The position numbers and the translations under genes were made by a program. A DNA stretch of 7,401 nt, taken from assembly GCA_020216655.1 (NCBI GenBank), contig JAIWNU010000192.1, positions 1 through 7,401 on the forward strand, written 5' to 3'. Below, piece by piece: positions 1 to 6,639 of the stretch; the stretch's first letter is position 1, and every line of letters starts with the position of its first letter. The DNA comes from Treponema sp. GTDB lineage: Bacteria > Spirochaetota > Spirochaetia > Treponematales > Breznakiellaceae. Below the pieces are notes generated by a model. The model was given only the letters and a program-made list of their open reading frames with translations. It did no database searches and was not told the DNA's origin.

Positions 1-19
1 ACAGTATAAATAAGGTGTA
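1..19 (+). repeat. Inner part of the left terminal inverted repeat of the IS
   Basis: ACAGTATAAATAAGGTGTA here corresponds to GCAGTACATTAAGGTGTA within the right end read inward: an identical nine-base block plus a similar outer block with one extra base. The outer tip (expected to begin TGTCAACAC) is off the window. Confidence 0.7.
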
Positions 20-48
20 GAATCCGCTATACTTAAGGCGGTGACACT

Positions 49-357
49 ATGAAAAAGAGACAAAGTTTTGACAAAGCGTTTAAAGCGAAGGTCGCATTGG
101 AAGCACTCCGGGAGGGAATGACCCTTCAGGAAATTGCAAGTAAATACGACGTTCATCCCAACCAGATTAGCCTCTGGAAAAAGCAGGTTATAGAAAACCT
201 ACCGGAGATCTTTGAAAGACCAAACAAGAAATCTGAAAGCGAACAACATGCTAAGAAGCAGTATGATGAAGCATTGAGAGCTCTGGGTGCCATGAAGATC
301 GAAAACGAATTTCTAAAAAAAAAGTACAAACAACTGTACGGGACAGATCCGTCTTAA
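49..357 (+). CDS. IS3-family transposase OrfA (DNA-binding subunit)
   Basis: 102 residues. Residues 5-45 look like the helix-turn-helix typical of IS3/IS911 OrfA proteins (a stretch like EGMTLQEIASKYDVHPNQIS, then LWKKQ), which binds the element's terminal repeats. The second half is a charged amphipathic helix (about 60-95) ending in the LKKKYKQLYG zone usual for this family, likely a coiled coil for multimerisation. The start is ATG with an upstream AAGGCGG at 35-41, a good ribosome site at 7 bp. A TATACT at 28-33 could be a -10 box, but no -35 is evident in the window. OrfA made alone usually acts as a regulator; fused to OrfB by -1 frameshifting near its end it forms the active transposase. 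AT-rich compared with the host genes downstream. Confidence 0.92.
   Translation: MKKRQSFDKAFKAKVALEALREGMTLQEIASKYDVHPNQISLWKKQVIENLPEIFERPNKKSESEQHAKKQYDEALRALGAMKIENEFLKKKYKQLYGTDPS
318..324 (+). promoter_or_regulatory. Programmed -1 ribosomal frameshift site joining orfA and orfB
   Basis: A AAA AAG, read with AAA at 319-321 and AAG at 322-324 as orfA codons, is the canonical slippery heptamer of IS3-family elements and lies in a run of nine A. A -1 slip here moves into the orfB frame, which is open from about 270 to 1196. The fusion would be about 92 OrfA residues plus about 290 residues, close to 382 in all, the usual size of an IS3 transposase. Short downstream inverted repeats (ACGG at 338-341 with CCGT at 349-352) might form a weak stimulatory hairpin; that part is uncertain. 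Confidence 0.85.
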
Positions 358-449
358 TTGAACGTGTTCATACGAAGCTACCTATTGCCAAGCAATGTGA
401 ATTACTAGGGATAAGTAGAAGCGCAGCCTATTATAAACGGGAGCATACC

Positions 450-1196
450 GTGCATAAACGGGATTTGGTTCTTCTTGAGCATATACGATCTATTCTTGCA
501 CGACTCCCGTTTTATGGTTACCGGAAAGTATCCCGAGCAATACGTGCAAACCATATGCCGACAAGCGAAAAACAGGTTCGGCGCATTATGAAGCGAGCTG
601 AATTACAGGCGATATTTCCTAGACGAAACCTTTCAAAAGCTCGGCAGGAGCACAAGAAGTATCCCTATCTTCTTGCGGGAAAGATACTACGGTACCCGAA
701 TCAAGTATGGGCAACGGATTTGACATATATTAAACTGCCATCGGGCCATGTGTACCTTATGGCAATCATTGATCTGTATTCGCGGAAAGTCCTTAATTGG
801 ATTATTACGAATACACTCGATACATCAATTTTTGCCAATTGTCTGAGAGAAACGATAGAGCGCTTTGGAATACCAGCGATTTTCAACACTGATCAGGGAT
901 GCCAGTTTACCTCTGAATGTTGGACAAACGTTTTACATGAATATGGTGTGAAAATCAGTATGGATGGTAAAAATCGAGCACTGGATAATATCTATGTTGA
1001 ACGGATCTGGAAGTCACTCAAGTACGAAGATATTTATATCAAACAATACGACTCGGTATGTGATTTACGACAAGGCATTGATCGTTACTTCCAATTCTAC
1101 AATAAAGAGCGGTTTCATCAGGGGCTTGATTACCAGACCCCTGACCAAATGTATCAGTCATTCCAGATCGTTGATCTGGCAGAACAAGCGGTATAA
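450..1196 (+). CDS. IS3-family transposase OrfB (DDE catalytic part)
   Basis: The catalytic half of the transposase, an rve-type RNase H-fold integrase core that cuts and joins the IS ends. Counting from the GTG at 450, a helix-turn-helix region (about 12-56, with the FYGYRKVSRAI motif) precedes the core. The triad is visible: D90 (WATDLTYI), D148 (NTDQG) and E184 (DNIYVERIWKSLKYE), with exactly 35 residues between the last two, the DD(35)E signature. The C-terminus has the usual FYNKERFHQGLDYQTPDQMY block. GTG 450 is the first start codon in frame and has GGGAG six bases upstream, but conserved family sequence (IAKQCELLGISRSAAYYK) is encoded before it, so the functional product is most likely the -1 frameshift fusion entered at 324. 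One small oddity is Cys where NTDQGSQF is usual. Confidence 0.93.
   Translation: MHKRDLVLLEHIRSILARLPFYGYRKVSRAIRANHMPTSEKQVRRIMKRAELQAIFPRRNLSKARQEHKKYPYLLAGKILRYPNQVWATDLTYIKLPSGHVYLMAIIDLYSRKVLNWIITNTLDTSIFANCLRETIERFGIPAIFNTDQGCQFTSECWTNVLHEYGVKISMDGKNRALDNIYVERIWKSLKYEDIYIKQYDSVCDLRQGIDRYFQFYNKERFHQGLDYQTPDQMYQSFQIVDLAEQAV
1163..1179 (+). repeat. Perfect 7-bp hairpin near the 3' end of orfB
   Basis: CCAGATC GTT GATCTGG is a perfect inverted repeat with a three-base loop, inside the last codons of orfB and about 18 bases before the right terminal repeat. No T-run follows, so it is not an intrinsic terminator. It contains two GATC sites. It may be a transcript structure, or chance within coding sequence. 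Confidence 0.55.
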
Positions 1197-1230
1197 TACA
1201 CCTTAATGTACTGCAAAATGTGTGTTGACA
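1197..1230 (-). repeat. Right terminal inverted repeat of the IS
   Basis: Read inward (minus strand) it starts TGTCAACAC and ends TAAGGTGTA. Its inner part pairs with 1-19 at the left end of the element. The inner end lies just after the orfB stop codon (1194-1196). The last six bases on the plus strand, 1225-1230, are TTGACA, a perfect -35 hexamer pointing out of the element. The repeat also supplies the TAA at 1203-1205 that ends the truncated hrpB frame. Confidence 0.8.
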
Positions 1231-2264
1231 AAAAGGCGCAGTATAGCCCGGCCCCGCCGCTGATCTGCAGACTGAATACTGGCAGCTTCCAGACTCAGCC
1301 GGTCCATGCCAGTCCGCAGGTGGTAGCGCTGGAGCCGGACGAGGCCTGTATCAACAACTATCGAAACATCCGGGACGGTAAGGCTAGTTTCGGCGATATT
1401 GGTAGCAAGGATTACCCTCTTTGTGCCGGGTTCTGCGCTGCGCAGGACCCGGCGCTGCTCACTTAAGGGAAGACTTCCATGGAGGGGCAGCACTTCCGTA
1501 TGGGAACCCAGGTCCGAAAGAAGTTCAGAAACAGCCGCTATCTCCCTGCGGCCCGGCAAAAAGGCAAGAATAGCAGGGTGACTTGATCCGCGAGATTCTT
1601 CTACGAGGGACCTGATAGTTCTGCCGCAGCATTCTATGATAGATTCTCCGGTCCGCGGCGGCCGGTACTCGGTTTCTACCGGATACGTTTTACCCGGGCA
1701 GCTCAGGACCTGAACCTTGTCTGCACCCTGCCGATTTTCGCTTTTATTTAAGTGTCCGGCGATTGCATCGCAGTCCATGGTCGCAGACATAACGAGAATT
1801 TTTAGATCCGGCCTAATACGGCAGAGATCCAGCACCAGGGCAAAAGAAAGATCGGTGAACAGGGACCGTTCGTGAAATTCATCAAAAATAATCGTAGAGA
1901 CCCCGGGTAGTTCGGGATTTGTCTGTATACGGCGCGCCAAAAGCCCTTCGGTGAGGACTTCTATTCTGCTCTCCCGAGATATGCATCGATCTCCGCGGAC
2001 CGAATACCCCACGGTTTTTCCCAGGGGTTCTTCTAAAATATCGGCCATTCGCGAAGCAATACCGATAGCCGCAATTCGGCGGGGCTCCAGCATAACAATT
2101 GAACCAGGCAGATCCAAAAGGGCAAGCGGAACCAGGGTTGATTTACCGCTTCCGGGCTCAGCTTGGAGTATAAGCCGGCCCTGTTGCCGCAGTATATGGA
2201 CGATCTCGGGCAGCCACGGAAGGAGGGGCAAAGCCGTTTTGGTGAGATTTTGGTTCAGGGTCAT
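1203..2264 (-). pseudogene. hrpB: ATP-dependent helicase HrpB, 3' part cut off by the IS
   Basis: A DExH-box (DEAH/RHA-type) helicase, HrpB branch, a presumed RNA helicase. Visible motifs in order: Walker A AEPGSGKST (35-43), LEPRRIAA (59-66), the HrpB-type motif II DEFHER (128-133), SAT (160-162), FLPGRREIA, ATNIAETSLTVPDV (motif V) and the first part of motif VI, QRRGRA (335-340). At that point the family reads GRAGR and continues for several hundred residues; HrpB is usually about 800 residues. Here the frame runs four more host codons, enters the IS end at 1230 and stops at TAA 1203-1205. The ATG at 2262-2264 lies 3 bp after the upstream stop codon, with a poor Shine-Dalgarno, so it probably relies on coupling. 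The product lacks the motif VI arginine finger and all C-terminal domains and is very unlikely to be active. The lost half should lie left of the window. Confidence 0.92.
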
Positions 2265-2267
2265 TAT

Positions 2268-3161
2268 TTAGAAGGGAAACCGTTCCCGGAGGGTCAGCCC
2301 TCCAGTCTGTTCTACTCTCAGTTCAAAACGGTCGCCTGCGGAAACACGGCGGTGCAGCGCGCTGCCATACAGGGACCGCACAATCCCCGCAGACCGTGCA
2401 CTGGACTCGTTGCTGCTTATTTTTATCAGTTCCGCAAGCCGTTCCCGGTATACCTCTGGCGCGATACCATAGATATCATCATCGGCACGGTGGAACATAT
2501 AGGGAATCCCTTTACTGTCCACACCGCCGAGACTTATGCCGTTTATCTGAGGAACCACGTCGCTAAACACCCGGTAGGGGATGGCAATGTTGACCCGGCG
2601 GCCAGAAGCAATTTCCGAATAATCAAAATTGAGGACTATAGCATCAATATAAATATCTCGTCCGTCAATGCTTATTGTTTTTGTCTCCGCAATACTTTGC
2701 TGATTCGCGGGATCAAAAAACGTTATTTCAAAGGTGGTCCGGTCGTTTTGGGTCGATAGGACTCGAATTTCTGCGACCTTGAGACTCCGCTCAAGATTTC
2801 GGAGTACAGTCTGCAATTCCTTTATGCGACTCGCTGCTTCGAGGGAGGATTCTACTTTTTTCACCGTTTCACCAATGGCTACCACAGAAACTGAAAGCAC
2901 CGCCACAACGAGCAGCACCGGCAGGTTCGCCGCAAGAGCAGCGAAGAGCCTGCCAAGTTCATCAAGGCAGACAAAAAACTTTTGAGCCCCGCTCAATGGG
3001 GTCCCCGCCGCCATGGCAAGCAGCCGCTCACGGCGCAGTGAGCGAGCGAGCGTAAAGATAACAAACAGGATTAAAAGGCTGCCATCAATAGCATAGCCGA
3101 TTGGATTCGTCGTAAGAAATAAAATTGCGGAAGAGACTTTCTTAACAATTTCCAGTGCCAT
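2268..3161 (-). CDS. Two-pass membrane protein with coiled coil and extracytoplasmic domain, unknown function
   Basis: 297 residues, not recognised as a named family. Two hydrophobic segments are visible at about 21-39 and 79-97. The loop between them is basic just after the first (RSLRRER), which places the loop in the cytoplasm and the large C-terminal part outside. A heptad-like charged helix follows (about 98-130), then a beta-rich domain (about 130-297). The domain resembles the adjacent downstream-strand neighbour at 3171-3857: both have a G-x-[DE]-x-YID block (167-173 here) and a P-x-RVF-[ST]-D-x-V block (195-203 here), followed by a GIPYMF/GMPGIY-like stretch. Start ATG has GAGG seven bases upstream (3169-3172), overlapping the previous gene's stop codon. 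The 9-bp gap to that gene and 3-bp gap to hrpB place it in the operon. Confidence 0.85.
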   Translation of the reverse strand: MALEIVKKVSSAILFLTTNPIGYAIDGSLLILFVIFTLARSLRRERLLAMAAGTPLSGAQKFFVCLDELGRLFAALAANLPVLLVVAVLSVSVVAIGETVKKVESSLEAASRIKELQTVLRNLERSLKVAEIRVLSTQNDRTTFEITFFDPANQQSIAETKTISIDGRDIYIDAIVLNFDYSEIASGRRVNIAIPYRVFSDVVPQINGISLGGVDSKGIPYMFHRADDDIYGIAPEVYRERLAELIKISSNESSARSAGIVRSLYGSALHRRVSAGDRFELRVEQTGGLTLRERFPF

Positions 3162-3170
3162 AGCCCTACC

Positions 3171-3857
3171 TCATTCGCTCATAATTTCGATTCCCCCGTA
3201 GGAATGTATAACAAGGGAATATACGGTGCCGATTTCGAATTGCCGAAGCTGTTTAATATCATGAACCGCATTACCAAAATAATTTAAAAGCCGGCTTCCG
3301 GGATTTCCAGTAGTATTGGTGCCATAGAGGCCCTCCGAAGCCTTGAGCTTGGTAAAAAGTTCCTTGAGCATGAGCCGTTTTTGTCCATCCTGAGAAGCCG
3401 AATCATAAATACCCGGCATGCCATCAAAATCATAGTAATTTAAGAGCATGGTGCCGCCCCGGGGCGCAACCGCATCAGTAAAAACCCGCACCGGGAACAC
3501 GAGGGCTCCTGTTTTAAGCGGAACCACCAGTGAATCGATATAGAGTTCGCTGCCTTTCCAGGATCTTTCAAAGGATGCAATTTCCCGGCTGTCGGCATTA
3601 TAAAACTTAAAGCGGGCGGAGATCTCAGTATCACTGCGGGATAGGACCATAAAACGCAGGGGTATTGTCGTCATTTTAAGAGCTTCGATAGAGGCTTCCA
3701 AAGAGCGAATTATTTTTTGCTGCTGCTGGAGGAAAAAACCTGCCCCAATGGCTATTACAATGAGGCCTATAACAAACAAGGCTATCAGGGTCCTTAAAAA
3801 ACCTCTGAAACGTCCCCTGCCCCTTTTTTCTTCTTCAGCTTTACTTTTAGTTTTCAA
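3171..3857 (-). CDS. Single-pass membrane-anchored protein, paralogue of its neighbour, unknown function
   Basis: 228 residues. A very basic cytoplasmic N-terminus (about 1-22, rich in Lys and Arg) precedes one membrane segment (about 23-43), then a Gln-rich short coiled-coil stretch (QQQQ at 44-47) and a globular domain (about 62-228) expected outside the inner membrane. The domain carries the blocks GSELYIDSLVV (102-112) and FPVRVFTDAV (121-130), shared with the 297-residue protein encoded next. The start is a TTG, supported by AGGGGG six bases upstream (3864-3869). Both lie inside the end of ligA, so the two genes overlap by 11 bp and are probably translationally coupled. I do not recognise the family; a signal anchor is likelier than a cleaved signal peptide because no cleavage motif is evident. 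Confidence 0.85.
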   Translation of the reverse strand: MKTKSKAEEEKRGRGRFRGFLRTLIALFVIGLIVIAIGAGFFLQQQQKIIRSLEASIEALKMTTIPLRFMVLSRSDTEISARFKFYNADSREIASFERSWKGSELYIDSLVVPLKTGALVFPVRVFTDAVAPRGGTMLLNYYDFDGMPGIYDSASQDGQKRLMLKELFTKLKASEGLYGTNTTGNPGSRLLNYFGNAVHDIKQLRQFEIGTVYSLVIHSYGGIEIMSE

Positions 3858-5919
3858 ATAAATCCCCCTGGCGCATCATCGCAGTTTGTTCCGGAGGGCT
3901 CTTTTTTCCAGAACGTTCCCGAGTTTCCCTTGGCAAAGGTTTGTCGCCCTCTTTGTTCTCCGCTTGAAGTCCTAGAGACCCATTGGCATCAGGCTTTCCC
4001 AAGCTCTGAGCTTTTTCTGGTTTTTCAAGGATCTCTAGAAATTGCTCTTCGCTGATAACCGGGATCCCGAGCTCCCGGGCCTTTTGGTTTTTGCTGGAGC
4101 CGGAAGCGGGGTCATTGGTGACAAGGAAAGAAAGGTCCTTCACCACAGAACTTTTAGCTTGTCCTCCCAGGGCCTTTACCCGTTCTTCCGCCTCTGACCG
4201 TTTCATGCTCCGCAGTTCTCCGGTAAAGCAGAAGGAATAACCCCGCAGTAGGAGGGCTTCTTCTTTTGGCGGTTCGGCGATGCTGATGATACCGGTGGCC
4301 AATACGGCATCCATATCAGTCTTTGTTTCAGCAAGGCCTTCCACAATAGTACGGGCGGTAATTTCTCCCAGGCCGTAGATGTTGGCCAGTTCTTCTACCG
4401 TGGCCGCACGGAGCTTTTCTAAGGTGTTGTACCCCGCGTCGGTCACCCGTTCCATAATAAGTTCCCCTACTCCATCAAAATCAAAGCCCGCGACAAAAGT
4501 AGATAAAGAAAGTGTTTTTGGACTTCGTAAATGGCGGATCACCTTTTTTGCGGAAAGCTCTCCCATCCGGTCCATGGCGGATAATTCTTCTTCGGTCAGC
4601 GTATAAAGGTCTGCAATGCGGTTAAGCCGTCCCGATTCGTAGAGCCGCTGGAGCAGCTTATCGCCGAATTCCCGTATATCAAGAACAGAAATCCATTTTT
4701 CTATCCGGTGGTGAATCCGTTTCGGGCACTGGGCATTTGGACAATAGAGCCGAGTTCCTCCATCCACGAGGTTTGTACCGCAGGTACTGCAAACCTGGGG
4801 AAGTTCAATTTCCTGCATCGCTGCCGGATCTACCTGATCCAGCATGCTATGGGCAAGCCCCTCTATTTTGGGTATGATTTCTCCCCGTTTTACCACCCGC
4901 ACGGGGCTGCCGATTTTAAGCCCCAGGGCGCGGATCATATCAGGGTTGTTGAGGTTAGCCCGCTGGACCGTGGTACCCGCAAGTCGTACGGGATCCACAA
5001 TCCCAATAGGAGTATAGGTAGAACCGGACTCGCTCCATTCAACGGCCCTTAATATGGTAATAGCCTCTTCCAGATCAAATTTAAAGGCAATCTGACGTTC
5101 AGGCCTTGTCCGTCTCAGGTCATCCATATTGGTTTTGATATCCTTGACCACAAGACCATCGATATCATAGGGCAGAGAGTCCCGCTGGGCAGCCACGGTT
5201 TCTCGATACTGAATTATCTGCTCTGGATCAGTAAAGACCCGTGCAGGGGTTACCATAAACCCGCGGGCCTCAAGCCAGCGAATTTTTTCAAGCTCTTCTC
5301 TAAACATGCTGTCGTTATTTGGATCGGATACGTCATAACAGACCAATTCCAAATCCTCACAGCCAGCCCCATCCTTTCGCCGCATAAGTCCGTTGGCTGC
5401 GTTGCGGCAATTTGCCTTGTCCTTGTATTTAGTATGCCATACAGCGCGGGGCATGAGCACTTCTCCCCGTACCCCTCCAGTAAAATCGGTATCCAGTTTG
5501 ATAAGCACACCCTTCATCCGACGGGCATTAGGGGTGATATCGTCTCCTACAAGCCCGTCACCCCGGCTTACGGCCCGGACAAGCTCTCCCTTTTCATATT
5601 GGAGCTCCAGGCTCGCACCATCAAGCTTATATTGCACCACATAGGCAGAAGCAGCTGTTTTCATAGCCCAGGCGCGGAATTCCTCTGGATTAGCGGCCTT
5701 TTCCTGACTCCCCATGGGTATAAGATGGGATGCCTTGGGAAAACCATCGTCGGCATCTTTCCCTACCTGGGCAAAGAGGGGATGATCCGGAGCGAGACTC
5801 TTTAATTCATCCCAGAGGGCATCGAATTCGGCATCGGAAATCTCCGCTTCTCCGTTATAATAAGAAGCCTGGTAACGGCGGATAAGACGCTCTAAGGTAG
5901 CTATCCGGTCCTGGTTCAT
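3847..5919 (-). CDS. ligA: NAD+-dependent DNA ligase LigA
   Basis: Seals nicks in duplex DNA using NAD+ (ligase-adenylate, then DNA-adenylate, then phosphodiester), joining Okazaki fragments and finishing repair. Domains in order: Ia (YY......SDAEFDALWDEL, 20-39), adenylation domain with catalytic K98 in KLDG (98-101), RGDG (119-122), VRGEV (150-154), DIDGLVVK (252-259) and AFKF (K280), OB fold (about 300-355), a four-Cys zinc finger (C377, C380, C393, C398), helix-hairpin-helix repeats (about 400-550), and BRCT (about 555-631). It is 690 residues, near the usual 670. The extra length is a charged, low-complexity tail (632-690) ending QGDLFEN. Position 96, two before the lysine, is Gln where the family usually has Glu. 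The ATG overlaps the trmB stop by one base, with GGAG at 5929-5932. Confidence 0.97.
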   Translation of the reverse strand: MNQDRIATLERLIRRYQASYYNGEAEISDAEFDALWDELKSLAPDHPLFAQVGKDADDGFPKASHLIPMGSQEKAANPEEFRAWAMKTAASAYVVQYKLDGASLELQYEKGELVRAVSRGDGLVGDDITPNARRMKGVLIKLDTDFTGGVRGEVLMPRAVWHTKYKDKANCRNAANGLMRRKDGAGCEDLELVCYDVSDPNNDSMFREELEKIRWLEARGFMVTPARVFTDPEQIIQYRETVAAQRDSLPYDIDGLVVKDIKTNMDDLRRTRPERQIAFKFDLEEAITILRAVEWSESGSTYTPIGIVDPVRLAGTTVQRANLNNPDMIRALGLKIGSPVRVVKRGEIIPKIEGLAHSMLDQVDPAAMQEIELPQVCSTCGTNLVDGGTRLYCPNAQCPKRIHHRIEKWISVLDIREFGDKLLQRLYESGRLNRIADLYTLTEEELSAMDRMGELSAKKVIRHLRSPKTLSLSTFVAGFDFDGVGELIMERVTDAGYNTLEKLRAATVEELANIYGLGEITARTIVEGLAETKTDMDAVLATGIISIAEPPKEEALLLRGYSFCFTGELRSMKRSEAEERVKALGGQAKSSVVKDLSFLVTNDPASGSSKNQKARELGIPVISEEQFLEILEKPEKAQSLGKPDANGSLGLQAENKEGDKPLPRETRERSGKKSPPEQTAMMRQGDLFEN

Positions 5920-6602
5920 CAGGTTTTGCTCCGTATCATATAGATTTCGTATACCCGGTGTTCTTTTTCGAGCCCTTTCTTTTCAAATTTAGTTTCGGGC
6001 CGCCATGTTTGCCGAGGGGCAAAGCCATTATAGGGATTTTCTAGGCCCGGCGTGGCGGAAAGTTCTTCCATAGCCCAGGTGCCATAATCGGCCCAATCGG
6101 TAGCCATATAAAAGTAGGCGCCCTGCTTCATTCGGGACACAAGAAGGTCTGTAAAGGGCCGCTTGATAAGCCGCCGTTTATGATGCCGCTTTTTGGGCCA
6201 GGGATCGGGGAAAAATACATGGAAGGCATCTACCGATTCTAGCGGGAACATATCATTTAAAACTTCTACCGCATCATGTTCAATAATTCTTATGTTTTTA
6301 AGCCCCCGCTTTTCAATCTCCCACAGAAGTTTACCCACACCGGGCCGGTGTACTTCGATCCCAATATAGTTGATAGAAGGGTTTTGTTCTGCAATCAGCG
6401 CCGTAGCGGCTCCCATACCAAAACCTATTTCCACAACAACGGGCTGTTTCTTTTCGAACAGAGTACTGGGGTCTATGGTTTGTTTTTGATAGGGGATACA
6501 ATACTGGGGAGCAAGAGTCTCATAGCTCCGTCTTTGGGCATCGCTCATGCGGCCCGCCCGTAATACAAAGCTCCGGATAGTTCCAAGGGGTGTCTCTGGC
6601 AT
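5919..6602 (-). CDS. trmB: tRNA (guanine-N7-)-methyltransferase TrmB
   Basis: Cytoplasmic SAM-dependent enzyme that methylates G46 in the variable loop of tRNAs. 227 residues, usual for bacterial TrmB. Seen in the sequence: SAM-binding motif [10 protein letters not shown] (56-64), an acidic residue for the ribose in GIEVH (E83), a HDAVEVL segment (109-115), the family signature [14 protein letters not shown] (131-144), TDWADY, and a C-terminal TKFEKKG followed by HRVYEI. The N-terminal [12 protein letters not shown] is also typical. The start at 6602 has GGAG at 6611-6614 with an 8-bp spacer. Its stop codon overlaps the ligA start as TGATG, so the two are probably translationally coupled. It lies 37 bp after the lipoprotein gene and has no promoter or terminator that I can see in that gap. 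Confidence 0.97.
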   Translation of the reverse strand: MPETPLGTIRSFVLRAGRMSDAQRRSYETLAPQYCIPYQKQTIDPSTLFEKKQPVVVEIGFGMGAATALIAEQNPSINYIGIEVHRPGVGKLLWEIEKRGLKNIRIIEHDAVEVLNDMFPLESVDAFHVFFPDPWPKKRHHKRRLIKRPFTDLLVSRMKQGAYFYMATDWADYGTWAMEELSATPGLENPYNGFAPRQTWRPETKFEKKGLEKEHRVYEIYMIRSKT

Positions 6603-6639
6603 TTGTAAAGCTCCGCTCGTGAATAATTATTCCATGCTG

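Larger units (their letters stand above)
1..1230 (+). mobile_element. IS3-family insertion sequence, left tip outside the window
   Basis: A DDE-transposase insertion sequence with the two-frame orfA/orfB layout of the IS3 family. The right end is placed at 1230: read on the minus strand from there, the sequence begins TGTCAACACACATTTTG, and the family's ends typically begin TG. Bases 17-34 of that right end (reaching TAAGGTGTA at 1197-1205) match the window's first 19 bases (TAAGGTGTA at 11-19) with a few mismatches and one indel. About 16 bases of the left end should therefore lie before position 1, giving an element of roughly 1.25 kb, normal for the family. It interrupts the leftward hrpB gene and is oriented against it. 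The target duplication cannot be checked because the left junction is not in view. The reading frames look intact, so it may be active. Confidence 0.93.

Noticed and set aside
1239..1245. CAGTATA here repeats CAGTATA at 2-8 and could look like a target duplication of the IS
   Set aside because: The copy at 2-8 is inside the left terminal repeat and the right end of the element is at 1230, so the repeats do not flank the element. Seven bases is also too long for this family.
1248..1270. GC-rich stretch after the IS considered as a terminator
   Set aside because: No convincing stem followed by a T-run on either strand; it is hrpB coding sequence.
2163..2759. A 198-residue open frame on the plus strand
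   Set aside because: It is antisense to hrpB and the two-pass membrane gene, has no family features, and the opposite-strand genes are well supported.
3040..3053. Short GAGC tandem repeat (about three units)
   Set aside because: It lies in frame in the cytoplasmic loop of the two-pass membrane protein, encoding L-A-R-S. Too short to suggest a phase-variable tract.
4060..4081. A string of SmaI-, SacI- and BamHI-like sites resembling a cloning polylinker
   Set aside because: It encodes ARELGIP within the BRCT domain of LigA, in frame and as expected for the family, so it is chance and not vector sequence.
4708..5052. 114-residue plus-strand frame within ligA
   Set aside because: It is antisense to the conserved OB and zinc-finger coding region of ligA and has no start signals or protein features of its own.
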